In this document: one piece after another, positions 19,849 to 30,030 of the stretch
Position numbering within the stretch: position 1 is the first letter of the stretch
Layout of the letters: the number at the start of each line of letters is the position of its first letter
Source: an uncultured Bacteroides sp.
GTDB taxonomy: Bacteria > Bacteroidota > Bacteroidia > Bacteroidales > Bacteroidaceae
DNA length: 53,353 nucleotides
Assembly: GCA_949285075.1 (NCBI GenBank)
Contig: CASDXF010000018.1
Location: forward strand, 1-53,353
Reading direction: 5' to 3'
Notes under the pieces: generated by a model
Database searches by the model: none
What the model saw: only the letters and a program-made list of their open reading frames with translations
What the model was told of the DNA's origin: nothing
Made by a program: the position numbers and the translations under genes

Positions 19849-20664
19849 TCAGATGTCGGTGTCTATCTCGCCCTCGAATACCTTGACGGCGGGCCCGCTC
19901 ATCAGCATGTGGCCGCCGGAGGGTTCCCAATAAAGGCTCAGGCAGCCCCCGTCCATCGCCACTTCCGATTCTCGGGCGCAGCGGCCGGTGAACACGCCCG
20001 CGGCGACGGTGGCGCAAGCTCCCGTGCCACAGGCCTGCGTGACGCCCGAGCCGCGCTCCCACACCCTCATGCGGAGACGGTTGTCGCTCAAGGGTTGGAC
20101 GAACTCCACGTTGACGCGGTCGGGGAAGAGGGGATGCCGCTCGATGCGGGGGCCTATCTCAGCGAGAGGAACCGCCGACACGTCGTCGACGAAGAGCACG
20201 AGGTGCGGGTTACCCATCGACACGAACACGCCCTCGACGTAGGGCAGATAGTCATCGCCCAACCGCACGGGATGAATGCCGGAGGGAACGCCCATGTCTA
20301 CCGTCACCGACTCCACGAGACCTCCGTCTGTCAGGTGAAGGTTCAGGGTCTTTACGCCCGAGAGGGTCTCAAGAGCGATGGTGGTCTTGCCGGTGAGAGC
20401 GTACTCGTAAAGGTACTTGCCCACGCAACGACTGGCGTTACCGCACATCATGGCCTCGGAGCCGTCGGCGTTGAAGATGCGCATACTGAAGTCGCCCTCT
20501 CCCGAGGGAGGCCCGATAAGCACCAACCCGTCGGCTCCTATGCCCGTATGGGGGCGGCTCCACAGTTCGGAGAGCCGCTCTGGGTCGGTAAGGGGGTAGC
20601 GGAAGGTGTTGACGTAGATGTAGTCGTTGCCCGCTCCCTGCATTTTGGTAAATCTTATCTTCAT
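19849..20664 (-). CDS. dapF: Diaminopimelate epimerase
   Basis: A 271-residue PLP-independent racemase that converts LL-DAP to meso-DAP. The two catalytic cysteines are present: Cys74 in [10 protein letters not shown] and Cys212 in ACGTGACAT. The N-terminal [12 protein letters not shown] is typical. It precedes dapL (44 bp) and follows asnB (126 bp) on the same strand, so asnB-dapF-dapL may be one transcript. The region is strikingly GC-rich, which generates long antisense frames that are not genes. Confidence 0.97.
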   Translation of the reverse strand: MKIRFTKMQGAGNDYIYVNTFRYPLTDPERLSELWSRPHTGIGADGLVLIGPPSGEGDFSMRIFNADGSEAMMCGNASRCVGKYLYEYALTGKTTIALETLSGVKTLNLHLTDGGLVESVTVDMGVPSGIHPVRLGDDYLPYVEGVFVSMGNPHLVLFVDDVSAVPLAEIGPRIERHPLFPDRVNVEFVQPLSDNRLRMRVWERGSGVTQACGTGACATVAAGVFTGRCARESEVAMDGGCLSLYWEPSGGHMLMSGPAVKVFEGEIDTDI

Positions 20665-20790
20665 GTTGATGAATGTCTGTACAGGTTTGAATACACATTA
20701 TTATATATAGTCGCAAAGCGGCCCGCTCCGGCCGGACGGTGAAACAAGAAAAGGAGTAAGGGAAAGGTGTCCGGCGGAAGGGGCGGGCCG

Positions 20791-22494
20791 TCAATTGGTG
20801 TTGTCGGCGGCGTAAGCGTCCTCGTGCACTCCGGCCACGGCCCGGCCGCTCGGCTCGTTCATCCCGCTGAAGGAAGCGTCCCAAGCGAGGGCCTCGGCGG
20901 TGGAGCAAGCCACACTGGGCACACTGGGCACGCTGCGGGCGGCGCTCTCACTGGGGAAGTATTCCTCGAAGATGGAACGATAGTAGTACTCCTCCTTGTT
21001 GCGCGGAGGGTTGATGGGGAAGCGTTCGGACGCATGGGCCATCTGCTCGTCGGTGACGGCCTCGGCGGTGACCCGCTTCAGGGTGTCTATCCAACTGTAT
21101 CCCACGCCGTCGCTGAACTGCTCCTTCTGCCTCCACGCCACCGACTGGGGCAGCATGTCGGCGAAGGCCTCGCGCACCACCTTCTTCTCGATGGTCTTGC
21201 CGGGACACATCTTCACCGCCGGGTCGAGGCGCATGGCCACGTCGAGGAACTCCTTGTCGAGGAAGGGCACACGGCCTTCCACCCCCCACGCCGACAGGGC
21301 CTTGTTGGCGCGGAGACAGTCGTACAGATAAAGTTTAGACAGCTTGCGGACGGTCTCCTCGTGGAAGTCCCGGGGCGACGGGGCCTTGTGGAAGTAGAGG
21401 TAGCCCCCGAACACCTCGTCGGCTCCCTCGCCGCTAAGCACCATCTTGATGCCCATGCTCCTGATGACACGGGCGAGCAGATACATGGGCGTGGAGGCGC
21501 GGACGGTGGTCACGTCGTAGGTCTCGATATAGTAGATGACGTCGCGCACGGCGTCGAGCCCCTCCTCGATGGTATAGTTTATCTCGTGGTGCACCGTGCC
21601 GATGTGGTCGGCCACCTCACGGGCCTTGAGCAAGTCGGGCGCACCCTTCAAGCCGACGGCGAACGAGTGCAGGCGGGGCCACCACGCCTCCTTCTGCCCG
21701 TCGGTCTCCACGCGGCGGGAGGCGTACTTGCGCGCCACGGCGGAGATGACGGAGCTGTCGAGGCCTCCCGAGAGGAGCACCCCGTAGGGCACGTCGCTCA
21801 TCAGCTGGCGGCGCACGGCGGCTTCGAGCGCCTCCCTGACTTGGGAGGCGGGGGAAGCGGAGGCGGACGCTCCGGCGGGAGCGGCGGGCAGGGTGTCGTA
21901 GCTCATCCAGTCACGCGTGTACCACCGGGTCAACTTCCCTTCCCGGCTCCAGTAGTAGTGGCCCGGGAGGAAAGGCTCGTACCTCTCGCAGAACCCTTCG
22001 AGAGCCTTGAGCTCGCTGGCGCAGTGGACCTTGCCGTCGGCGTCGTAGCCGATGTACAGGGGAATGACCCCGATAGGGTCTCGGGCGATGAGGAACTCGT
22101 CACGCTCCTCATCGTAGAGGGCGAAGGCGAATATGCCGTTCAGCTCTTCGAGGAAGTCGACCCCCTTGTCACGGTAGAGGGCGAGGATGACCTCGCAGTC
22201 GCTCCCCGTCTGGAAAGCGTACTTCCCGGCGTACCGTTCACGGATGCTCCGATGGTTGTATATCTCACCGTTGACCGCCAATACCTGCTTGCGGTCGGGC
22301 GAGTAGAGCGGTTGTCCGCCGCTCTCGGGGTCTACGATGGAGAGCCGCTCGTGAGCGAGGATGGCAGAGCCTCCGCAGTAGATTCCGCTCCAGTCTGGCC
22401 CTCTATGTCTTATCTTCTTCGCCATAGCGAGGGCCTTGCGCCTCAGCTCGGCTGTCTGTTGCTTGATATTGAATATCGCTGCTATTCCACACAT
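20791..22494 (-). CDS. asnB: Asparagine synthase (glutamine-hydrolysing), class B
   Basis: A 567-residue enzyme that makes asparagine from aspartate, ATP and glutamine. Cys2 (MCGIAAIF) is the N-terminal glutaminase nucleophile; the synthetase domain has the PP-loop SGGLDSS (242-248). The protein is close to E. coli AsnB throughout, including the VPYGVLLSGGLDSS and AWRQKEQFSDGVGYSWIDTL blocks and the C-terminal tail PSGRAVAGVH. An alanine/serine-rich insertion (about 203-217) between the two domains is a local low-complexity linker. The upstream 433 bp gap carries a repeat remnant and no evident promoter match. The window also encodes the ammonia-dependent AsnA, so both asparagine routes are present. 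Confidence 0.97.
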   Translation of the reverse strand: MCGIAAIFNIKQQTAELRRKALAMAKKIRHRGPDWSGIYCGGSAILAHERLSIVDPESGGQPLYSPDRKQVLAVNGEIYNHRSIRERYAGKYAFQTGSDCEVILALYRDKGVDFLEELNGIFAFALYDEERDEFLIARDPIGVIPLYIGYDADGKVHCASELKALEGFCERYEPFLPGHYYWSREGKLTRWYTRDWMSYDTLPAAPAGASASASPASQVREALEAAVRRQLMSDVPYGVLLSGGLDSSVISAVARKYASRRVETDGQKEAWWPRLHSFAVGLKGAPDLLKAREVADHIGTVHHEINYTIEEGLDAVRDVIYYIETYDVTTVRASTPMYLLARVIRSMGIKMVLSGEGADEVFGGYLYFHKAPSPRDFHEETVRKLSKLYLYDCLRANKALSAWGVEGRVPFLDKEFLDVAMRLDPAVKMCPGKTIEKKVVREAFADMLPQSVAWRQKEQFSDGVGYSWIDTLKRVTAEAVTDEQMAHASERFPINPPRNKEEYYYRSIFEEYFPSESAARSVPSVPSVACSTAEALAWDASFSGMNEPSGRAVAGVHEDAYAADNTN

Positions 22495-22614
22495 AATCAG
22501 ATTGTTTTATCAGTTATTTACTTTTTTTCCTGTTTACCCCCAAGCCGGTCATTAAAAGGGAATAACGCATTACACACGAAACTCCTTATTATCAACGTTT
22601 TAATTTCCGTCTGA

Positions 22615-22700
22615 GAAATAGCCCCGTTTCTCGCGAGCCGCTGCCCTATCCCTCATGAGCCGTAGGGCTATCTCTTGCGAGAGATAGGGCGAGCTGACAA
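22615..22700. repeat. Partial B-type repeat (22-nt palindromic units)
   Basis: A remnant of the dispersed B element in the 433 bp gap between asnB and gltD: three 22-nt units at 22635-22656, 22657-22678 and 22679-22700, each starting GAGCCG or GAGAGA, preceded by a partial unit from 22615. The A core and the TCTTAAAAA end motif are absent. The rest of this gap (22701-22927) holds nothing I can identify. Confidence 0.65.
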
Positions 22701-22927
22701 ACGGAGAAGATTTAATGTGAATCCGCCTCATCGCAAAAGCGAAAAACACGCTCTAAAGACTCCTCAAAAGAAACCCGGGCGAACAATTTAAACGCCCTTG
22801 CGCTTGGGAGATAAAATTCTTTAGTGACCGATTTGATTTTGCTTTTCTTTTGCCGGAAACCGATGCCTCCTCTGGCGACATACGGGAAGCCGTAAGAAAA
22901 AGCAATATATCATGCGACAAGCCTTCA

Positions 22928-24277
22928 TTAACGGCGTGAAAGGCAATACCGGTCTATCTCCTCCGCCACCTTGCGTCCGGAAGCGATGCACTTCACCACG
23001 AGGCTCGCCCCGGTAGCCGCGTCTCCCGCCACGAACGCGTTCTCGGGCAGCGGGGGAAGCTCGGCCTTGAGGAATCCCATAGCCAGCAGCACAAGGTCGG
23101 CCTCTATCACCTCGATCTTCCCGGTGGGCTTCATGACGGGCCTTCCGCCGTCAGGCGAGGGCAACCATTCCACCTCCTCCACTTCCACGCCGCGGACGCG
23201 TCCCTCGTCGTCACCGATAAAGCGGTTGGATGAGAGGCTCCACCGGCGCACGCATCCCTCCTCGTGGCTGCTACTGGTCTTGAGCACCACGGGCCACTGG
23301 GGCCACGGGGTGGCGGGATTGTATCCCACGGGCGGCTTGGGCATAATCTCTATCTGGGTCACGGAGACGGCTCCCTGACGGTTGCTCGTGCCGATGCAGT
23401 CGCTTCCCGTATCTCCGCCGCCAATGACGAGTACCCGCTTGCCCTTCGCGTCGATACGCTCCTCGTCGGCGAAGACCTGCCCGGCCAATACGCGGTTCTG
23501 CTGTGACAGCATCTCAAGGGCGAAGTGCACTCCCTTCAGGTCACGTCCCGGTATGTTGAGGTCGCGGGCCTGTGGGGTCCCGGTGCAGACGCAGTAAGCG
23601 TCGAAGCCTCCGGGCAGCGACTTCAGGTCGACCTCCACACGGGTCTCGAAGATGACGCCCTCGGCCTCCATTATCTTCAAGCGGCGGTCGATGACGGGCT
23701 TGTGCAGCTTGAAGTTGGGGATGCCGAAACGCAGCAGTCCGCCCACGTACTCATCCTTCTCGAACACCGTTACCTCGTATCCCTTACGGTTCAGCTGATT
23801 GGCGGCGGCGAGGCCCGCGGGCCCCGAACCGATGACGGCCACGCGGCGGCCGTTGCGCCTGTATTGCTTGGGACGCACGTATCCCTCCCTGAAGGCCGCC
23901 TCGATAATGGCCGCCTCGTCCTCGCGAATGGTGACGGGAGCGTCCATCGACAGCTTCAGCACGCAGCTCTTCTCGCACAGCGCGGGGCAGATGCGGCCCG
24001 TAAACTCAGGGAAGTCGTTCGTCATGCTCAGTATCTTGTAGGCCTCCTCCCACTTTCCCTTGAAGAGGGCGTCTTGAAACTCAGGCGGCCTGTTGCCCAA
24101 CGGGCACGCCCAATGGCAGAAAGGCACTCCGCAGTCCATGCAGCGGGAAGCTTGCAGCTTCCTCTCGCTCGTATTCAGCGTCTGTTCCACTTCTCCAAAG
24201 TCGGCGACGCGTTCGTGTACCGGGCGGTATCCAGCCTCTTGCCTCGGTACGGTCATGAATGCTTTAGGGTTTCCCAT
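22928..24277 (-). CDS. gltD: Glutamate synthase small subunit (NADPH-GOGAT beta)
   Basis: A 449-residue flavoprotein that passes electrons from NAD(P)H to the large subunit. The N-terminal half carries the two cysteine clusters that bind 4Fe-4S centres (CMDCGVPFCHWACPLGN near 45-61 and CPALCEKSCV near 97-106). An FAD site VAVIGSGPAGLAAANQL lies near 147 and an NADPH site VLVIGGGDTGSDC near 283. It follows gltB by 26 bp on the same strand, so the two are co-transcribed. Length is typical for the beta subunit. Confidence 0.97.
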   Translation of the reverse strand: MGNPKAFMTVPRQEAGYRPVHERVADFGEVEQTLNTSERKLQASRCMDCGVPFCHWACPLGNRPPEFQDALFKGKWEEAYKILSMTNDFPEFTGRICPALCEKSCVLKLSMDAPVTIREDEAAIIEAAFREGYVRPKQYRRNGRRVAVIGSGPAGLAAANQLNRKGYEVTVFEKDEYVGGLLRFGIPNFKLHKPVIDRRLKIMEAEGVIFETRVEVDLKSLPGGFDAYCVCTGTPQARDLNIPGRDLKGVHFALEMLSQQNRVLAGQVFADEERIDAKGKRVLVIGGGDTGSDCIGTSNRQGAVSVTQIEIMPKPPVGYNPATPWPQWPVVLKTSSSHEEGCVRRWSLSSNRFIGDDEGRVRGVEVEEVEWLPSPDGGRPVMKPTGKIEVIEADLVLLAMGFLKAELPPLPENAFVAGDAATGASLVVKCIASGRKVAEEIDRYCLSRR

Positions 24278-24303
24278 ATCCTCTATATCTTATATATAAT
24301 GTA

Positions 24304-27300
24304 TTAATAATCTCTTTGAACCTCGGCTATCTTCTCTTGCAGCTTGCGCATCTGCTCCTCGGCGAGCACCTTCTTATACTCTATGGGGGTCACCTGTATG
24401 AACTCCTCCACGTACCGGCTCCAGTTGTCGAGCATGGTCCGTGCCAGAGCCGAACCGGTGTACAGATAGTGCTGGCGCACCAGTTCGTGCAGCTCCTTAC
24501 GGGCGGTGGAGTCCTCTAGCAGCGACAGTTCTACCATCTCCATGTTGCAGAAGTAGTCGAAGTCATGGTTCTTGTCCCACACGTAGGCCACTCCCCCGCT
24601 CATTCCGGCGGCGAAATTGCGCCCGGTCTCGCCCAAGACGACTACCCGTCCGCCGGTCATGTACTCGCAGCAATGGTCGCCCACGCCTTCTACTACGGCA
24701 ATCGCCCCCGAGTTGCGCACGGCGAAGCGTTCTCCCGCCCTGCCGTTGATGTAGACCTCTCCTCCGGTAGCCCCGTAGAGCAGGGTATTGCCCGCTATGG
24801 TGTTCTGCTCCGCCTCAAAGTCGCTCCTTACCGGGGGCTGCACCGAGATGCGCCCGCCGCTGAGTCCCTTGCCGAGATAGTCGTTGGCCTCCCCTTCCAG
24901 CCTGAAGGCGATGCCGTGCGCGAGGAAGGCCCCGAAGCTCTGTCCCGCCGACCCCTTGAACTTGACGTTAATGGTCTGGTCGGGCAGTCCGGCGTTACCG
25001 TACCTTGCCGCCACCACTCCGGAGAGCATGGCGCCTACCGCCCGGTCGGTGTTGGCTATGGCGTATTCCAACGACACCTCCTTACCGCTCTCCAGCGCCT
25101 CACGAGCGGCCGCAATCATCTCCACGTCCTTCACTCGGTCTATTTCGTGGAGCTGCTCCGTGACGTTGTGCAGCGCCGCCCCGTTGTCCACCCTGTACAG
25201 CACGCGACCGAAGTCGAGCAGCGCTCCCTTCGTGCCCGCCGCCGTGAAGTCGATGTCAATCAGGTCGGTACGTCCCACGATGTCCTCCAGCTTCCGGAAT
25301 CCCATCTCGGCCAGATACTCCCGTGTCTCCCTCGCCAAGAAGCGGAAGTAGTTCACCACGTACTCGTAGTGTCCGCGGAACCGCTCCCTCAGCTTCGGGT
25401 CCTGCGTGGCCACCCCGACGGGACACGTGTTAGCGTGACACTTACGCATCATGACGCATCCCAATACGATAAGGGCCGCCGTGCCGAAGGCGAACTCCTC
25501 GGCCCCGAGCAGCGCCATGCTGATGATGTCGCGCCCCGTCTTCAGCTGTCCGTCGGTCTGTAGCCGTACCTGTCCGCGCAGTCCGTTCAGCACAAGCGTC
25601 TGCTGCGTCTCGCTCAGTCCAATCTCGGGAGGAATACCCGCGTAGCGCATTGACGAGGCGGGAGAAGCTCCCGTGCCTCCTTCCGCCCCCGAGATGACGA
25701 TGAGGTCGGCCTTCGCCTTCGCTACTCCGGCGGCGATGGTTCCTATTCCGCTCTCGGCCACGAGCTTCACGCTAATCTTCGCCCTCGGGTTCACGTTCTT
25801 CAGGTCGAATATCAACTGGGCCAAGTCCTCGATGGAATAGATGTCGTGGTGCGGCGGCGGCGAGATGAGCGAAATGCCCGGAATAGAATGCCTCGTGCGG
25901 GCGATTACCTCGTCTACCTTGAAGCCCGGCAGCTGTCCACCCTCGCCCGGCTTGGCTCCCTGCGCCACCTTGATTTGTATCTCCTCGGCGTTGACCAAGT
26001 ATTCCGCCGTCACGCCGAAACGCCCCGAAGCTACCTGCTTGGTCTTGCTGCACAGCGAGATGCCCTCGTATGCGTCGTGGAAGCGTGACGAGTCTTCTCC
26101 TCCTTCGCCCGTATTGCTTCTCGTTCCCAACTTGTTCATGGCCAGAGCCAACGCCTCGTGCGCCTCCTTGCTGATGGCGCCAAAGGAAATGGCTCCCGTC
26201 ACGAAGCGCTTCACGATGGCCTCCTCGGGCTCTACCTCCTCTACGGGGATAGGGTTCCTCTTGAAGCTGAAGAAATCGCGCAGGAAGATGGGTTTCTCCT
26301 TGCGGTCCACCTTCGCCGTGAACTCCTTGAACTTGGCGTAGCTCCCCAAGCGGGTGGCGAGCTGCAAGGCGCTGATGGTCTCCGGATTCCAAGCGTGCCG
26401 TTCCCCGTCCTTACGGTAGGCGAACTGCCCGACGTTAGGTAACGGCTCGTCCGTATCCTCTTCGACGAATCCTGCGTCATGAAAGGCCACGTAGTCTCTG
26501 GCAATCTCTTCCAGACGAGCCCCCCCGATAGTGGAGACAGGAGTGCCGAAATAGGTCCTCAGCAGCTCCTCGCTCAATCCCACGGCCTCGAATATCTTCG
26601 CTCCCCGATAGGAACGGATAGTGCTGATGCCCATCTTACTCATTATCTTGTACAACCCCTTGCATACGGCCTTGATGTAATTCTTTTCCGCGGTCTCATA
26701 GTTCATCTGCACATCGCCCTTCTTCACCAAGTCATCGAGCACGGCAAAAGCCATATAGGGATTGATGGCACTGGCCCCGTAACCTAACAGCAGGGCGGCG
26801 TGCATCACCTCACGTATCTCTCCGCTCTCTACAATCAGGGCGGTCTGCACCCGCTTCTGCACGCCTATCAGGTGATGGTGCACCGCACTTACGGCGAGCA
26901 GCGAAGGTATGGCCGCACGCTCCTCGCTGATGTCCCGGTCGGATAGGATAATGTAATTCACTCCCTCCGTAACCGACTCTTCCGCCTTCTTGCACAGCTC
27001 ACTCAGGGCCTCACGCATCCCGGCCTCTCCCTTCTTGGCCTCGAACAATATCGACAGTTTCACCGTCTTGAAGCCCTTGTACCGTATATTACACAGAATG
27101 TCCAACTGGGTGTTGGTCAGTATCGGATGAGGCAGGCGCACCATCTTGCAATGGCTCTCGTCAGGAATCAGGATGTTATTCCCCACCGCGCCGATATACT
27201 CGGTCAGCGACATCACCAACTCCTCGCGAATGGGGTCGATAGGCGGGTTAGTCACTTGGGCGAACTGCTGACGGAAATAGTTGAACAGCAGTTGCGGTCT

Positions 27301-28827
27301 GTCGGACAGTATCGCCAGAGGCGTATCGTTACCCATCGAAGCGGTAGGCTCCGCCCCGTTCATGCACATCGGCGTTATCGTGCGCTCAATGTCCTCCCTC
27401 GTAAACCCGAAGGCCCGCAGCTTGCGGCCGTAGTCATCCACGGCATTATTCACCTTGCGTCCACTCTTCAACGTGTCCAGTTCTATGCGGTTGGAGGATA
27501 GCCACTGGCGATAAGGCTTCGCCGAGGCCAATTCCTCCTTCAGTTCCTTATCATAGTAAACGCGCCCTTCCTGCGTGTCGACCAACAGTATCTTTCCCGG
27601 CTGCAAGCGGCCTTTCTCCTTAATCTTCTCAGGCTCGAAACTGATAACGCCCGCTTCACTGGCCACTACCATCATGTCATTCTTGGTTATCAGGTAGCGG
27701 GCCGGACGCAGACCGTTACGGTCAAGCATACCTCCGGCGTACCTCCCGTCGCTGAACAGCAGGGCGGCCGGACCGTCCCACGGCTCCATCAGGATGGAAT
27801 GATATTCGTAGAACGCCTTCAGGTCCTCACTAATGGGGTTCTTGTCATTGAACGACTCGGGAACGAGCATAGCCATCGCGTGAGGAAGGCTCAATCCCGC
27901 CATCACGAAAAACTCCAGTACGTTGTCCAACGAGGCGCTGTCGCTCATTCCCGCCTGAATAATGGGGCGGATATCCTTCACGTCGCCTAAGGTCGGAGTA
28001 GAGAGCACGCTCTCGCGGGCCTCCATCCACCCCCTGTTGCCCCGAATCGTATTGATTTCGCCGTTATGCGCCAACAAGCGGAACGGCTGCGCCAAGCTCC
28101 ATGTAGGAAACGTGTTCGTGCTGAACCGGGAATGCACAATGGCTAGCCCACTGGTGAAATAAGGCTGCGTCAAGTCGCAGAAATACTCCCGCACTTGCAC
28201 AGAAGAAAGCATTCCCTTATATACGATGGTTTTGCTCGAAAGGGAGACAATATAAAAATCTTTATGGGTAATGCGCTTCTCTATCCTCTTACGGATAAGG
28301 TAAAGCGTCCGTTCCAAGCTGTCCGTATCCGAACCTCCGGTGATAAATATCTGCTTGATGTCCGGCTCGGTCTCCTTCGCGCTCTTTCCCAATATGGAAG
28401 AATTGACGGGCACGGAGCGCAAGTGCATCAAAGAAAGCCCGTCACGCTCTATCTCTTCTATCACAATCCGGAGCAGTCTCGCCTGCTCTTCTTTCTCTTT
28501 CGGAAGAAACATCAGCCCCGTACCGTACTTTCCCTTCTCCGGAACGGGAATGCCTTGCAGCAGAATGAACTCATGGGGAATCTGGAGCATGATGCCCGCG
28601 CCGTCCCCCGTTTTGTTATCGGCTCCCTCCGCCCCGCGGTGTTTCATGTTCTCCAACACCCTCAAGGCCGCGTCAACCAACTCGTGCGACTTATTTCCGT
28701 GAATATTCACAATCATACCCACGCCGCAAGCGTCATGCTCGTTCCGTTTGTCATAAAGCCCTTTGCTCTGCCGAAAACTCCGTTCTTCTACACTTCTCTT
28801 CTCTCTAACAAAAATACCATCATTCAT
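24304..28827 (-). CDS. gltB: Glutamate synthase large subunit (NADPH-GOGAT alpha)
   Basis: A 1507-residue enzyme that makes glutamate from glutamine and 2-oxoglutarate. From the N-terminus: a class II glutaminase domain whose nucleophile Cys34 (DACGVG) is exposed by removal of a ~33-residue propeptide, a central domain, an FMN-binding synthase domain (SPPPHHDIYSIEDLAQLIF; GAEGGTGASPASSM), a 3Fe-4S site CVMMRKCHANTCPVG with the expected cysteine spacing, and the C-terminal beta-helix (GGx repeats). I prefer ATG 28827 over 28833 because AAAGGA sits at a better distance from it. The gene is first of gltB-gltD and has a good promoter. The sequence is complete. Confidence 0.97.
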   Translation of the reverse strand: MNDGIFVREKRSVEERSFRQSKGLYDKRNEHDACGVGMIVNIHGNKSHELVDAALRVLENMKHRGAEGADNKTGDGAGIMLQIPHEFILLQGIPVPEKGKYGTGLMFLPKEKEEQARLLRIVIEEIERDGLSLMHLRSVPVNSSILGKSAKETEPDIKQIFITGGSDTDSLERTLYLIRKRIEKRITHKDFYIVSLSSKTIVYKGMLSSVQVREYFCDLTQPYFTSGLAIVHSRFSTNTFPTWSLAQPFRLLAHNGEINTIRGNRGWMEARESVLSTPTLGDVKDIRPIIQAGMSDSASLDNVLEFFVMAGLSLPHAMAMLVPESFNDKNPISEDLKAFYEYHSILMEPWDGPAALLFSDGRYAGGMLDRNGLRPARYLITKNDMMVVASEAGVISFEPEKIKEKGRLQPGKILLVDTQEGRVYYDKELKEELASAKPYRQWLSSNRIELDTLKSGRKVNNAVDDYGRKLRAFGFTREDIERTITPMCMNGAEPTASMGNDTPLAILSDRPQLLFNYFRQQFAQVTNPPIDPIREELVMSLTEYIGAVGNNILIPDESHCKMVRLPHPILTNTQLDILCNIRYKGFKTVKLSILFEAKKGEAGMREALSELCKKAEESVTEGVNYIILSDRDISEERAAIPSLLAVSAVHHHLIGVQKRVQTALIVESGEIREVMHAALLLGYGASAINPYMAFAVLDDLVKKGDVQMNYETAEKNYIKAVCKGLYKIMSKMGISTIRSYRGAKIFEAVGLSEELLRTYFGTPVSTIGGARLEEIARDYVAFHDAGFVEEDTDEPLPNVGQFAYRKDGERHAWNPETISALQLATRLGSYAKFKEFTAKVDRKEKPIFLRDFFSFKRNPIPVEEVEPEEAIVKRFVTGAISFGAISKEAHEALALAMNKLGTRSNTGEGGEDSSRFHDAYEGISLCSKTKQVASGRFGVTAEYLVNAEEIQIKVAQGAKPGEGGQLPGFKVDEVIARTRHSIPGISLISPPPHHDIYSIEDLAQLIFDLKNVNPRAKISVKLVAESGIGTIAAGVAKAKADLIVISGAEGGTGASPASSMRYAGIPPEIGLSETQQTLVLNGLRGQVRLQTDGQLKTGRDIISMALLGAEEFAFGTAALIVLGCVMMRKCHANTCPVGVATQDPKLRERFRGHYEYVVNYFRFLARETREYLAEMGFRKLEDIVGRTDLIDIDFTAAGTKGALLDFGRVLYRVDNGAALHNVTEQLHEIDRVKDVEMIAAAREALESGKEVSLEYAIANTDRAVGAMLSGVVAARYGNAGLPDQTINVKFKGSAGQSFGAFLAHGIAFRLEGEANDYLGKGLSGGRISVQPPVRSDFEAEQNTIAGNTLLYGATGGEVYINGRAGERFAVRNSGAIAVVEGVGDHCCEYMTGGRVVVLGETGRNFAAGMSGGVAYVWDKNHDFDYFCNMEMVELSLLEDSTARKELHELVRQHYLYTGSALARTMLDNWSRYVEEFIQVTPIEYKKVLAEEQMRKLQEKIAEVQRDY

Positions 28828-28882
28828 TAGCATATCCTTTCTTTTTTACCTATTCATAGCGTATACGGTATCTATTTGACCG

Positions 28883-28914
28883 CAAAAATAAAGATTTGCT
28901 TTCACCAATGCAAA
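28883..28914 (-). promoter_or_regulatory. Promoter of gltB (-33 TTTG, -7 TATTTTTG)
   Basis: On the minus strand a TTTG (28911-28914) is separated by 20 bp from a perfect -7 box TATTTTTG (28883-28890), about 55 bp upstream of the gltB start. It is one of the best matches to the Bacteroidetes promoter in the window. The rest of the 365 bp gap to the HAD gene is AT-rich, with only the HAD promoter recognised. Confidence 0.7.
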
Positions 28915-29167
28915 GAAGCCAATGCATTTTATAGCCAAAATTAAGTCAAAACAACATATAATAAATAATTTGCTGCATTTTTAGAGAATACAACGACTAT
29001 TTATCACCATTTCGTCGCATTTGCTTTCAATTAAATCAATCCATCCACATCTTGATATTTTAATCCGTATATTATTTTGATAAAAGAGAAATTAACAAAC
29101 CTACCGAGCGGATATCGCCAATTATAGCCTAAATAACCCGTGCAAGACCTATTTCAAGAAAAAGATG

Positions 29168-29175
29168 TACCTTTG
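29168..29175 (+). promoter_or_regulatory. -7 promoter box of the HAD gene (TACCTTTG)
   Basis: A perfect TAnnTTTG match 23 bp before the HAD start at 29199. Confidence 0.6.
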
Positions 29176-29198
29176 CGCACATTAATATAAAATCGACT

Positions 29199-29876
29199 AT
29201 GTCTCATAAAAAACTGAAAGCCGTCTTATTCGACATGGACGGCGTGCTTTTCAACTCTATGCCCTATCACGCCGAAGCGTGGCATCAAGTAATGAAGGCG
29301 CACGGGTTCACGCTTAGCCGTGAGGAAGCGTACATGCACGAAGGACGAACCGGAGCGGCGACCATCAACATCGTGTTTCGGAGAGAACTGGGCAGAGAGG
29401 CCACCCCGGAGGAAATAAAGAGCATCTATCAAGAGAAAAGCGACCTGTTCAGCTCCTACACTCAGGCTGAACCCATGCCCGGCGCAAAGGAACTGTTGCA
29501 GAAGGTAAAAGGCGAGGGATTAATCCCCGTGCTAGTCACCGGCTCCGGACAACTCTCGCTCATAGAGAAACTTGAGCGTCATTTCCCCGGCATATTCAAA
29601 AAAGAGCTGATGGTGACGGCGTTCGACGTAAAGCGCGGAAAGCCTGACCCCGAGCCTTATCTGATGGGATTGAAAAAGAGCGGAGTGAAAGCGGACGAAG
29701 CGGTCGTTGTGGAAAACGCTCCCTTAGGAGTAGAGGCGGGCCGTAGAGCCGGCATATTCACCATCGCGGTAAACACGGGGCCTTTAAACGACAGCGTACT
29801 GTTAGACGCGGGAGCCAACTTACTGTTTCCATCCATGCAAGCCCTCTGCGACGCATGGGACACGGTTGAACACTAA
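29199..29876 (+). CDS. HAD-superfamily phosphatase (beta-phosphoglucomutase-like)
   Basis: A 225-residue cytoplasmic HAD hydrolase. Motif I is FDMDGVLFNS (about residues 11-20), with the nucleophilic aspartate and the acid/base aspartate two residues on. A helical cap follows (about 25-90). Motif II is VTGSGQ (near 113), the motif III lysine lies in KRGKPDPEPY (near 148) and motif IV is VVENAPLGVEAG. The cap type places it with the phosphoglucomutase/sugar-phosphatase group; the natural substrate (probably a sugar phosphate) is not identifiable. It stands alone with its own promoter and terminator. Confidence 0.9.
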   Translation: MSHKKLKAVLFDMDGVLFNSMPYHAEAWHQVMKAHGFTLSREEAYMHEGRTGAATINIVFRRELGREATPEEIKSIYQEKSDLFSSYTQAEPMPGAKELLQKVKGEGLIPVLVTGSGQLSLIEKLERHFPGIFKKELMVTAFDVKRGKPDPEPYLMGLKKSGVKADEAVVVENAPLGVEAGRRAGIFTIAVNTGPLNDSVLLDAGANLLFPSMQALCDAWDTVEH

Positions 29877-29937
29877 CCCATGAGTCACCTCCCCGAAAAC
29901 CTTTTTCAAGTTTAAAAGACATCTTGACCCCCAAAGC

Positions 29938-29969
29938 AATCCCCAACCAACACGTCTTGATTGGGGATT
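29938..29969 (+). terminator. Hairpin terminator of the HAD gene
   Basis: AATCCCCAA (29938-29946) pairs with TTGGGGATT (29961-29969). The stem is followed by AATTATT rather than a clean T-run, so termination may be weak. Confidence 0.5.
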
Positions 29970-30030
29970 AATTATTGCCGCCCTTTCCGGTACAATCCTA
30001 CATTATGTATCCACCCTCAAATCCGGAACA

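Noticed and set aside
20767-22614. 615-residue plus-strand open frame antisense to asnB
   Set aside because: asnB on the minus strand is unmistakable; the antisense frame arises from GC-rich codon bias, is low-complexity and matches no family I know.
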